Program-made: the position numbers and the translations under genes
Assembly: GCA_002499405.1 (NCBI GenBank)
Contig: DALH01000007.1
Location: forward strand, 2,837-12,725
Length of the DNA: 9,889 nucleotides
Source of the DNA: Candidatus Micrarchaeota archaeon UBA95
GTDB lineage: Archaea > Micrarchaeota > Micrarchaeia > Norongarragalinales > Norongarragalinaceae
Direction: 5' to 3'
Notes under the pieces: generated by a model
What the model was told of the DNA's origin: nothing
Database searches by the model: none
The model's input: the letters and a program-made list of their open reading frames with translations, nothing else
In this document: positions 1 through 5,562 of the stretch, piece after piece
How positions within the stretch are numbered: the first letter of the stretch is position 1
Layout: each line of letters opens with the position of its first letter

Positions 1-772
1 GTTGTTCCACGAGGTGGATGTCTCCGGCAACCAGTTTGAGTTTGGCGTCCTCAAAGGTCTTGCCCGCGTTGTTTTCCACGCTGACCCACGCCTGCAAGTC
101 CAGCGCGTCCTCGGCTTCATTGGCTACGGCCACGTATTCCGCGTGCCAGTTCAAGCCCGACGACAGGTAACCTATTTCGAATTCGTGTTCGCCGGCTGCC
201 GCGTCCAACAGCCAGTTGACGGTGGGCTCGGTGATGAGTTCCCTGGTGTCCGGGAAGACCACGTTATTATAATCGCTTATGGAGTGCACGCCGGACTCCG
301 TCTGCAGGAGGAGGGGCTTGCCCGCGGACAGGAGCGTCCCCGTGTAAGACGCGGAGTCGGTTTCCACGGTCACGGTTTCGTCCACGTATTTCTCCAACAA
401 CTTGGATTCGCTCACCAAGTCGTAATCGTAGTTTTGTTCCAGTATGCTCGCTTCCCCGGTCAAGTCATTGAAGTAAATGCTGGTCGGGTCTATGCCGCTC
501 GTCACCCCGCGCACGCTCAAGGCGTTGACGCCGTCCACGAGTTGCGCGGCGCGCTTCTCTTTCACGAGTGCGAGGCCGCCGTAATCCGTGGCGTAAACCG
601 TTAACTCGGTTTCAATTGCTTCGTCGGATTCGGCGGGCGCGGCTTTCCACTCCCAGCCGAGGTACCGCATTTTTTCCGCGGCGCCTTGCGAAGGCGCGTC
701 AAGGTAAAGCAGCCCCGCCCCGATTAGGAGGACGCCGGCAACCAGCAAAAGATAATTCCTGTTCACAAACAT
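1..772 (-). CDS. Exported DUF4139-like protein, partial (C-terminus beyond window)
   Basis: Read from the minus strand, an open frame runs from 772 to the window edge (257 codons) without a stop, so the C-terminus is missing. ATG at 772 is the first start, but GTG at 766 sits four bases after a good ribosome binding site (AGGTGAT, 777-771) and is the likelier start. The N-terminus is a hydrophobic segment (NRNYLLLVAGVLLIGAGLLY), so the protein is exported or membrane-anchored. The last ~65 visible residues read like the start of a DUF4139 domain: a Gly-Tyr-Leu-Ser-Ser segment, a Trp-x-Ala-x-Tyr element, then a beta-rich run with Val-Glu-Asn-Asn-Ala-Gly-Lys-Thr-Phe. The family has no firmly established biochemical function. 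The gene diverges from the winged-helix gene at 862. Family recognition is by eye. Confidence 0.72.
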   Translation of the reverse strand, partial: MFVNRNYLLLVAGVLLIGAGLLYLDAPSQGAAEKMRYLGWEWKAAPAESDEAIETELTVYATDYGGLALVKEKRAAQLVDGVNALSVRGVTSGIDPTSIYFNDLTGEASILEQNYDYDLVSESKLLEKYVDETVTVETDSASYTGTLLSAGKPLLLQTESGVHSISDYNNVVFPDTRELITEPTVNWLLDAAAGEHEFEIGYLSSGLNWHAEYVAVANEAEDALDLQAWVSVENNAGKTFEDAKLKLVAGDIHLVEQ

Positions 773-797
773 CACCTGAAACACACACCGTGCCGCG

Positions 798-806
798 ATT
801 TAAAAC
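798..806. promoter_or_regulatory. Possible shared TATA element of a divergent promoter
   Basis: ATTTAAAAC lies between two divergent genes and is nearly symmetrical. On the minus strand its centre is about 36 bases from the GTG at 766. On the plus strand it is about 30 bases from TTG 832 and 60 from ATG 862. No second TATA-like element is obvious in this short gap, so it may serve both directions. Confidence 0.45.
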
Positions 807-861
807 AAGTATCTTTTCTTCAACCAAATGATTGAATAAGGGGTTTCAAACAAATCATTGC

Positions 862-1422
862 ATGGTTTGCGCCGAAACCGTTTTTGAAAAGTTGCGGGAC
901 GCCGCGTTTTCCGGCAAGAAAATAACTCGATTTATAATAACGGCTGGGGAATTGCATGACTTGCACTTCAAGCACGAACGGCCGAGAATAGCGACATTAA
1001 GGCGATTGGTTGAGAGAGAGGCGTTGAACCCGGCGGTCCTGAAAAGCGCCCTAAAACAAGCCGAAATCGAGGACCCCGGCATCAACAAGGAGTTGACGAG
1101 AAAAATTGTGCTTGCCTTGTCGCACACCCCATTACAACGAAATGAGTTGGAGAAAATCACGCATAAAACAACATATAAAATAACTTCCTGCCTGCTGGCG
1201 TTAAGGGACGTCGGGGTAATAACAACAATAAACGAGAGAAACATGATTTCGTATGGTTACCTGAACCTGGAAAGAGTCAGGGATGAAGCAAAACCTTTTG
1301 TTAAAGCAGTGCAAGACAAGTGGAACGCCGAATCCGCTGTGAGCAACGCGGAGAGAACGCTTTTGTCTGGCGCGAGTTTCGTCGGCGTTGCACGAACAGG
1401 CAGAAAAGCAGCCCAGCCCTGA
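862..1422 (+). CDS. Winged-helix DNA-binding protein (putative regulator)
   Basis: This is a soluble, basic protein of about 186 residues with no signal peptide. Residues ~78-132 look like a winged helix: a helix ending KIVLALSHTPLQ, a second helix with NELEKIT, a recognition-like helix KTTYKITSCLLALRDVGVI, then a short beta wing ending near YGYLN. This layout is common in ArsR/MarR-like archaeal regulators. The N-terminal ~75 residues are helical and charged and match no family I know. The start is uncertain: ATG 862 is used here, but TTG 832 is in frame, adds ten residues including a Cys-x-x-Cys across the junction, and lies at leaderless distance from the TATA element at 798-806. Neither has a clear ribosome binding site. 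Its target is unknown; the divergent DUF4139-like gene is an obvious candidate. Confidence 0.7.
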   Translation: MVCAETVFEKLRDAAFSGKKITRFIITAGELHDLHFKHERPRIATLRRLVEREALNPAVLKSALKQAEIEDPGINKELTRKIVLALSHTPLQRNELEKITHKTTYKITSCLLALRDVGVITTINERNMISYGYLNLERVRDEAKPFVKAVQDKWNAESAVSNAERTLLSGASFVGVARTGRKAAQP

Positions 1423-1455
1423 GTGCCGGAAGCACTGGAAGCCACGCCTCAAATT

Positions 1456-1465
1456 CTTAATAAAC
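1456..1465 (+). promoter_or_regulatory. TATA box for radA
   Basis: CTTAATAAAC is an AT-rich element about 40 bases before the radA ATG. It would place the transcript start a little upstream of the GGAGGTG ribosome binding site at 1487-1493, giving a very short leader. Confidence 0.5.
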
Positions 1466-1499
1466 TGATTCTGCGTGCAAGGTAGCGGAGGTGGCCGAA

Positions 1500-2492
1500 A
1501 TGGCTGAAGGTGAAAATGCTCCTGCAATAGGGGCTGGTGCCAAGAAGAAAAAGTTGGAGGACATCGAGGACCTGCCAGGCGTCGGCGATACCACCGCAAA
1601 AAAACTGCGGGACGCCGGCTACGACTCAATTGAAACAATTGCTTACTCCATGCCGGTTGAATTGGAGGAAATCGGGGGGCTCGGGCACGGCACCGCCGTC
1701 AAGATAATCAACGTGTGCAGGAACGCGTTGGACATGGGCTTCGAAACCGGCAACGACGTCATGAAGCGCCGCGAGCAAGCCAAAAAAATCGCGACGGGTT
1801 CAAAAGAATTGGATGCGTTGCTGGGAGGCGGAATAGAGACCCAGTCAATTACCGAGGTTTACGGCAAGTACGGCAGCGGCAAGACCCAGGTCGGCTTCCA
1901 GTTGTGCGTGAACGTCCAACTCCCCCTAGAAGAAGGCGGGTTGAACGGCGGCGCGATATTCATTGACACGGAGGGAACCTTCCGCCCTGAAAGAATAACG
2001 CAGATGGCGGAAGCAAAAGGTTTGGACCCAAACGAAGTGCTCTCCAAAATATTCGTGGCGCGCGCCACGAACAGCGACCACCAAATGCTTTTGGCGGAAA
2101 AAGCCGAGGAATTAATCAAGGACAAGAGCAAGAACGTGAAACTCATCGTGATGGATTCTTTGACGGCGGCATTCCGCACGGATTACCTGGGGCGAGGCAC
2201 GCTCGCTGAAAGACAGCAAAAACTGAACAAGCACACGCACCTGTTGCTCAAGTTCGCGGACAGGTACAACGTGGCCGTTTACGTGACCAACCAAGTCATG
2301 GCCAGGCCCGACATTTTGTTCGGCGACCCCACGGTGCCCATCGGCGGCCACGTGCTGGCGCACACGAGCACTTACCGCGTTTACTTGAGGAGGAGCAAGG
2401 AGGACCGGCGCATCGCAAAACTCGTGGACTCGCCGAACCTGCCCGACGGCGAATGCGTGTTCCGCGTCACGCCCGAAGGAATAACCGATTAG
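1500..2492 (+). CDS. radA: DNA repair and recombination protein RadA
   Basis: RadA is the archaeal RecA/Rad51 recombinase. It forms ATP-dependent filaments on single-stranded DNA and drives strand exchange in recombinational repair. The 330-residue product is of normal length. It has an N-terminal helix-hairpin-helix domain (about 25-80, with [12 protein letters not shown]), a linker with Gly-Phe-Glu-Thr-Gly, then the ATPase core. Walker A is GKYGSGKT (122-129), the catalytic glutamate lies in [10 protein letters not shown] (Glu158), and Walker B is LIVMD (215-219). The C-terminal part carries the L2-region signature with NQVMARPD, followed by the [15 protein letters not shown] segment. ATG 1500 is chosen because GGAGGTG (1487-1493) sits six bases upstream; GTG 1491 lies inside that site. 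The next gene's ribosome binding site overlaps the radA stop, so the two are cotranscribed. Confidence 0.97.
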   Translation: MAEGENAPAIGAGAKKKKLEDIEDLPGVGDTTAKKLRDAGYDSIETIAYSMPVELEEIGGLGHGTAVKIINVCRNALDMGFETGNDVMKRREQAKKIATGSKELDALLGGGIETQSITEVYGKYGSGKTQVGFQLCVNVQLPLEEGGLNGGAIFIDTEGTFRPERITQMAEAKGLDPNEVLSKIFVARATNSDHQMLLAEKAEELIKDKSKNVKLIVMDSLTAAFRTDYLGRGTLAERQQKLNKHTHLLLKFADRYNVAVYVTNQVMARPDILFGDPTVPIGGHVLAHTSTYRVYLRRSKEDRRIAKLVDSPNLPDGECVFRVTPEGITD

Positions 2493-2500
2493 GTGATAAA

Positions 2501-2710
2501 ATGGATTTAGACGACTTCGTGGACGAAGAAGAAGAGAAGCCGAAGGGGGAGCGCCCCGCTTACCGCGTCGTGCAACCCCAAAAACAGGCGGACGGCTCCG
2601 AAAAACTCGTTGAAGTGGGAGCCATGTGGAGAAACGTTTCCAAGCAGGGAAACGATTTTTACACCCTGAAAATCGGCGCGCTCCGCTTGCTCGTTTTTCC
2701 GAACAGGTAA
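2501..2710 (+). CDS. Small DUF736-like protein coupled to radA
   Basis: This 69-residue protein starts at ATG 2501, three bases after AGGTGAT (2491-2497), a ribosome binding site overlapping the radA stop codon. The frame is open further upstream inside radA, but this spacing fixes the start. The N-terminus is acidic (MDLDDFVDEEEE), followed by a proline/glutamine-rich linker. The C-terminal half, from VGAMWRNVSKQG through DFYTLKIGALRLLVFPN, resembles the short beta-strand pattern of DUF736 proteins (IG-x-x-W, K-x-G, a short strand, then R-x-x-V-F-x-N). A small OB-like or beta-barrel fold is possible but inferred. The tight coupling to radA suggests a role near recombination or single-stranded DNA; nothing in the sequence proves it. 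Confidence 0.8.
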   Translation: MDLDDFVDEEEEKPKGERPAYRVVQPQKQADGSEKLVEVGAMWRNVSKQGNDFYTLKIGALRLLVFPNR

Positions 2711-2767
2711 ACGCTCTCGAGACCCAACCAACCCCCTCGCTAAGGGTGAAAAAGCGCTTGGAAAAAA

Positions 2768-2785
2768 GGGGGGCTTCGGCCCCCC
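2768..2785 (+). terminator. UUCG-capped hairpin after the radA operon
   Basis: A perfect 7-bp stem (GGGGGGC/GCCCCCC) is capped by TTCG, the exceptionally stable cUUCGg tetraloop. It lies 58 bases after the stop of the DUF736-like gene and is preceded by A6. No T tract follows, so it is not a typical archaeal terminator. It may instead stabilise or define the mRNA 3' end. Confidence 0.5.
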
Positions 2786-2808
2786 CAAATCCAGGCGTAA
2801 CCAAAACC

Positions 2809-2837
2809 CTAATAGTTAATATTAAATATTAGTTAAT
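2809..2837. repeat. AT-rich direct and inverted repeats before the toxin-antitoxin-like genes
   Basis: TAGTTAAT occurs at 2813-2820 and again at 2830-2837, a 17-base period. CTAATA (2809-2814) and TATTAG (2827-2832) form an inverted pair with TTAATATTAA between. The block lies immediately upstream of, and abuts, the TATA-like element at 2837-2845, a position suited to an operator bound by the downstream winged-helix protein. In DNA this AT-rich, chance repeats are possible. Confidence 0.4.
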
Positions 2838-2845
2838 TTTAAAAG
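2837..2845 (+). promoter_or_regulatory. TATA box for the toxin-antitoxin-like pair
   Basis: TTTTAAAAG is centred about 33 bases before the GTG at 2874. It predicts a transcript with only a few leader bases. Confidence 0.5.
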
Positions 2846-2873
2846 TTAAATATGAACGGAGCCGCAAAAAAAA

Positions 2874-3188
2874 GTGGAAAAAAAGAAGGGGAAAATCGTG
2901 GTCTCGGACGGGGCGATAATCCACTGGGAAAAAGAGTTTGCGGGAAGACCGCCCAAAATGGTTGGCTTTTCGGTTTCCCTGGTTGCAAGCGGGTTAAAGG
3001 GCGGGCCCTGCGTTTGGCGGGCGGACACCTCCCACGGATTCGCCCACGAACACCAGGAATGGAACGGCTTGCGAATACCGCTACGCGGAAAGGATTACAA
3101 CAAGTTGTATGAAAATTGCTTGGAAAAAATTTCTGAAAATCATCGCAGATACATGGAATTATTCAAGGAAAAGAGACAGGAAAAATGA
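2874..3188 (+). CDS. Putative TumE/DUF7718-like toxin of a toxin-antitoxin pair
   Basis: This 104-residue soluble protein has two early strands (KIVVSDGAIIHWEKEF), a middle strand region around MVGFSVSLVAS, then a histidine-rich motif D51-T-S-H54-G-F-A-H58-E-H60, and a long charged C-terminal helix (about 75-104). A beta sheet followed by D-x-x-H-x3-H-x-H and a helix recalls TumE-type (DUF6516) and DUF7718 proteins, which are usually encoded beside small winged-helix partners. That matches here: the stop codon overlaps the next gene's ATG (ATGA). GTG 2874 is the first possible start after the in-frame stop at 2853-2855; only a distant GGAG (2858-2861) precedes it. The toxin role is inferred from context and motif, and no activity is evident from the sequence. 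Confidence 0.6.
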   Translation: MEKKKGKIVVSDGAIIHWEKEFAGRPPKMVGFSVSLVASGLKGGPCVWRADTSHGFAHEHQEWNGLRIPLRGKDYNKLYENCLEKISENHRRYMELFKEKRQEK

Positions 3189-3538
3189 AGAAAAAGGTAA
3201 AGCAAAGAGGTCTCGGCAAAACCCTGGTCAAGATTAGCAGGGCGCAGGATGCCGGCCTACTCCCCGACAACATAATAATGATAAACATGTCGGACAAAAA
3301 CCTGCAAAAAATTTTCACCCCGAAAAAATTGGAGTTGTTGAACCTCGTCTTGAACAACGAACGCCTCACCGTGGGCGGGATAGCAGAGGAATTGGGAAGA
3401 AAAAAAGAAGCCGTTTCAACGGATTTGAAACTCTTGAAGAAATACGGCCTCGTGGAAATGCCGCGCGAAGGCAGGATTAAGCGGCCGATTGCAAGCTTTC
3501 AAGCCATTCAACTCATTCCCAACCCGACGCGAAAATAA
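3185..3538 (+). CDS. HVO_A0114-like winged-helix protein, likely antitoxin
   Basis: This is a basic 117-residue DNA-binding protein. Residues ~1-43 form a lysine-rich segment with an MSDKNLQKIF element leading into the DNA-binding part. Residues ~44-110 form a winged helix: FTPKKLELLNLVL, then LTVGGIAEELGR, a recognition helix KEAVSTDLKLLKKYGLVE, and a wing ending at RPIASFQAIQLI. The TPK[KR]LELL entry, the V-x-x-[DT]-L-x-x-L core and the RP-x-x-x-[FY] ending are typical of the HVO_A0114 group, often the antitoxin partner of TumE-like toxins in archaea. It begins within the stop of the preceding gene (ATGA), so the two are translated together. Autoregulation through the AT-rich repeats at 2809-2837 is plausible. 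Confidence 0.75.
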   Translation: MKKKVKQRGLGKTLVKISRAQDAGLLPDNIIMINMSDKNLQKIFTPKKLELLNLVLNNERLTVGGIAEELGRKKEAVSTDLKLLKKYGLVEMPREGRIKRPIASFQAIQLIPNPTRK

Positions 3539-3540
3539 GG

Positions 3541-3548
3541 ATTTAAAT
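3541..3548 (+). promoter_or_regulatory. TATA box for the first cysteine-rich gene
   Basis: ATTTAAAT is centred about 26 bases before the GTG at 3571. Transcription should therefore start at or within a base or two of the start codon, giving a leaderless mRNA. No ribosome binding site is present. Confidence 0.6.
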
Positions 3549-3570
3549 GAACAGCCGCTAACACCTTTTC

Positions 3571-3999
3571 GTGAAGGCGTTCATCAAGCACGTAATATTC
3601 ATCGCGCTCGTGTGCATAGCACTAATGGTCTTGGTGGAATTCGCCTTGAACAACTTTGACGAGAGCCAGGCGCAGGCAAGGATGCAGTACTCGGTTTCAG
3701 GTTGCGAGCCTGGTGAAACGGGTTACGGCGCCCCGCCAAAAGCAAGGGCAATGGGAGACGGCAAACTGTTAATGGAACACTACTTGGACTACGATTGTTG
3801 CGCGGACGTCCGCGTGGAGTTCTCGCGCTTAAAACAAGAATTGAATTTCACGGAAGCCAACTACGGCGAGGAATGCGAGTGCTCGTGCACTTACTTCGTG
3901 GAAGCCGAGGTTTCGGGCCTCAACCCCGGCGAGTACGACGTCAACGTGTTCGGGGTAAACAACCAAACCCTTTTGCGTGAAACGATTCCAATCAAGTGA
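3571..3999 (+). CDS. Membrane-anchored cysteine-rich protein (tandem copy 1)
   Basis: This 142-residue protein has an N-terminal membrane segment (about 7-27, KHVIFIALVCIALMVLVEFAL) and a beta-rich outer part. External cysteines are at 45, 76, 77, 102, 104 and 106. The pattern H70-x5-CC, then C-x-C-x-C-x-Y, then GLNPGEYDVNVFG recurs in many small uncharacterised secreted proteins of bacteria and archaea; I know no proven function. The paired cysteines could form disulfides or bind a metal. Two N-glycosylation sequons are present (NFT, NQT). The start is GTG 3571, at leaderless distance from the TATA box at 3541. The next gene is a diverged tandem duplicate with its own promoter. Confidence 0.82.
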   Translation: MKAFIKHVIFIALVCIALMVLVEFALNNFDESQAQARMQYSVSGCEPGETGYGAPPKARAMGDGKLLMEHYLDYDCCADVRVEFSRLKQELNFTEANYGEECECSCTYFVEAEVSGLNPGEYDVNVFGVNNQTLLRETIPIK

Positions 4000-4012
4000 A
4001 ACTCCCCCCAAC

Positions 4013-4020
4013 AATTATAA
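4013..4020 (+). promoter_or_regulatory. TATA box for the second cysteine-rich gene
   Basis: AATTATAA is centred about 29 bases before the GTG at 4046, again pointing to a leaderless transcript separate from that of the first copy. Confidence 0.55.
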
Positions 4021-4045
4021 GTTGCATTCCCTCAAGAAATCATTC

Positions 4046-4468
4046 GTGTCAAGGGAATTCGTGAAACGCTTCATGCTCATCGCGTTGGTGAGCGCGACAC
4101 TTGCCGCACTCGTGGACGCGTCGCTGAACAACTTGATTGAATCGGCTAACCCCGCCAAACTCTCTTTTTCCGTGCGCGAGTGCGCGTCGCGCAGCAACGA
4201 AACCTCCGGCCAGCCCCGGATAACTGCCGAGGGGGGCACCATCAAGATGAGGCACGAATTGAACAACGTTTGCTGTGCAGGCCTGTCCCTGGACTGGCAA
4301 CGCGAGGACTCCTCCATAAGCATAACCGAGGCCGGCGACGAGACGTGCGATGGCTCGTGCGACTACCTGATTCAAGCCGAGGTAACTGGCCTCGCAAGCG
4401 GGCATTACTCCATGCAGGTATTTGGCGCGGAGGGGTTGCTTGCGCAGCAAGGCGTCGCATTAAAATGA
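4046..4468 (+). CDS. Membrane-anchored cysteine-rich protein (tandem copy 2)
   Basis: This 140-residue paralog of the preceding gene has the same plan: an N-terminal membrane segment (about 8-27) and an outer beta domain. Cysteines 46, 76, 77, 101 and 105 match 45, 76, 77, 102 and 106 of copy 1; the middle cysteine of the C-x-C-x-C is Gly here. H70-x5-CC, the Y-x-x-x-AEV-x-GL segment and YSMQVFG are also conserved. Overall identity is low, so the duplication is old. GTG 4046 is chosen because alignment with copy 1 puts the two start codons one residue apart and because it lies at leaderless distance from the TATA box. GTG 4061 is an alternative, and in-frame codons further upstream overlap copy 1. 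One sequon (NET) is present. Confidence 0.8.
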   Translation: MSREFVKRFMLIALVSATLAALVDASLNNLIESANPAKLSFSVRECASRSNETSGQPRITAEGGTIKMRHELNNVCCAGLSLDWQREDSSISITEAGDETCDGSCDYLIQAEVTGLASGHYSMQVFGAEGLLAQQGVALK

Positions 4469-4550
4469 AAGGGTTCGGGGGAGAGGGATAAGTCGTTTTT
4501 TGAGGAGAGGAGACGCTTGTTTCGCCTCCCCCCCGAAAAAACCCCTTTCA
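4466..4550. terminator. Inverted-repeat bidirectional terminator between convergent genes
   Basis: The left arm (4466-4486; TGAAAGGG, TT, CGGGGG, AG-rich) matches the reverse complement of the right arm (4525-4550), with a few unpaired bases. The left arm starts on the stop codon of the second cysteine-rich gene. T6 at 4496-4501 lies in the plus strand after that gene. A6 at 4536-4541 reads as T6 on the minus strand after the membrane operon. Each strand therefore has a T tract suited to archaeal termination. Confidence 0.65.
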
Positions 4551-4561
4551 GCGTGATGTCT

Positions 4562-4843
4562 TCAAGCACCCAGCATGACGGTCCTGTTGCTGGCGATTGA
4601 CCTCTTGTAATACATTTTTTGCAGGATGAAGGTGTAACCCGCCACCCACATCGCGGGCACGGCAAGCAACGGGAACGTGAACATGAAGTACAGTCCCGCA
4701 ACCAGGGCGACCACGGCGTACAAGCGGTAGCGCACGAAGGCCTTCCAGGTCTTCAAGTGGCTGACGATGTAGCTGTGCCTCGTGCCCATTTTGAGCATGG
4801 GCTTTTTCGCGTCCGAAAGGACTCCACCAGACGTTATAGTCAT
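4562..4843 (-). CDS. Two-helix membrane protein, STR-box family (operon gene 5)
   Basis: This 93-residue protein, unrecognised by family, is the shortest and last of the operon. It has a short polar N-terminus, the box T21-R22-H-S-Y25-I26, Trp33 eleven residues after the Arg, two hydrophobic segments (about 40-55 and 57-73), and a polar tail with the C-terminal box R87-T-V-M-L-G-A. The same elements at the same spacing occur in operon genes 1, 2 and 4, so it is a diverged paralog. It lacks the [FY]-[LV]-P element found in the N-termini of the others. GAGGTGA lies six bases before the ATG. The gap from gene 4 is 11 bases. Both termini probably lie on the same side of the membrane. Confidence 0.85.
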   Translation of the reverse strand: MTITSGGVLSDAKKPMLKMGTRHSYIVSHLKTWKAFVRYRLYAVVALVAGLYFMFTFPLLAVPAMWVAGYTFILQKMYYKRSIASNRTVMLGA

Positions 4844-4854
4844 TTTTCTTCACC

Positions 4855-5304
4855 TCACACCGTTGAAATCAAGGACTTGCCCTTGAACCAGCTCAAGTTC
4901 CACGCGCTGCCCAACAAGTATTGGGAGCGCATGAGACCAGTTAAGTAAGCGAACACCGCGGCAACGTAGACGTTGACCCACAAATAACTTGCCACGGTGA
5001 GCGCCAGGAACACCCACCCGTAAATAATCGCCTTGTAACAGGTTCCGCCGCTGTACTCGCGCCACGAACCCGTCTTCAGCCAGTTATTCAAGTATTCACC
5101 CCTGGTTGAAACCTTCATCACGTGCACGGGCTTCTTGTCCTTCCCAAGGCCCATGCGCTCCTTCGGGTTTTTTTGGCCTACTGGAACGTACATGAAGGGG
5201 TTCTCCTGCTTGGGCGCCTCAACCTTCTTCTTAGGGGTTGAAAGCCCGCGCTGGCCCCACTCCCTTGCAAACGAGTTCACTCCGGTAACTGTTTCGTGCT
5301 TCAT
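4855..5304 (-). CDS. Two-helix membrane protein, STR-box family (operon gene 4)
   Basis: This 149-residue protein of no known family is the longest paralog. Its extra length is a basic, proline-containing N-terminal region (1-60). It carries M-Y-V-P-V (38-42), the box S66-T-R68-G-E-Y71-L72, aromatic residues at 75 and 81, two hydrophobic segments (about 92-109 and 111-125), and the C-terminal box K143-S-L-I-S-T-V. The box is closest to that of operon gene 1 (STRGDFL against STRGEYL). Its ATG overlaps the stop of gene 3 (ATGA), with AGGTGGAT just upstream. The lysine-rich N-terminus suggests, by the positive-inside rule, that the soluble part faces the cytoplasm; this is inference. Confidence 0.85.
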   Translation of the reverse strand: MKHETVTGVNSFAREWGQRGLSTPKKKVEAPKQENPFMYVPVGQKNPKERMGLGKDKKPVHVMKVSTRGEYLNNWLKTGSWREYSGGTCYKAIIYGWVFLALTVASYLWVNVYVAAVFAYLTGLMRSQYLLGSAWNLSWFKGKSLISTV

Positions 5305-5561
5305 ATGAATCCACCTGCCACCGCCGCGTACAACGCGCAGCCCACGACCATGAGGTTGATGACCGGGTCTGGGAGAATGAAAGAGGTCTGGAACATGGCC
5401 TTGTCAAAAGTCACGTCGTCGTTCACCACGTTAATCAAGCCGAAGTCCTCCAAGACGCTGCCAACCTTGACCATGAACTCGGAGTGGTCCTTCTCGTAGA
5501 GGAGGCGCCTGTTATAGAGCTCTTCCTTGACTTTGCCCTTCACTTTTTCGTAGACGCTCAT
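5301..5561 (-). CDS. Small protein with C-terminal membrane helix (operon gene 3)
   Basis: This 86-residue protein of no recognised family differs from its four neighbours: it has no STR box and no helical hairpin. The N-terminal ~60 residues are charged and helical (MSVYEKVKGKVKEELYNRR, then KDHSEFMVKVGSVLEDFGL). The last ~22 residues (from PDPVINLMVVGCALYAAVAG) are one hydrophobic helix running to the C-terminus, as in a tail-anchored protein. It starts one base after the stop of gene 2, with GGTGGTGG six bases before the ATG, and overlaps gene 4 by four bases. Its constant place between paralogs suggests it belongs to the same complex. A soluble adaptor held at the membrane would fit. Confidence 0.82.
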   Translation of the reverse strand: MSVYEKVKGKVKEELYNRRLLYEKDHSEFMVKVGSVLEDFGLINVVNDDVTFDKAMFQTSFILPDPVINLMVVGCALYAAVAGGFI

Positions 5562-5562
5562 T

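Noticed and set aside
2..604. Long open frame on the plus strand at the left edge
   Set aside because: It is antisense to the exported DUF4139-like gene, which has a signal sequence, a ribosome binding site and family-like motifs; the plus frame has none.
1863..1886. Lys instead of Glu in the RadA Walker A loop (GKYGSGKT)
   Set aside because: This position varies among archaeal RadA proteins, and the essential GSGKT is intact, so it is not evidence of altered function.
2112..2804. 230-codon open frame on the minus strand across radA
   Set aside because: It is antisense to the conserved radA core and the DUF736-like gene; its translation is arginine/valine-rich without domain features.
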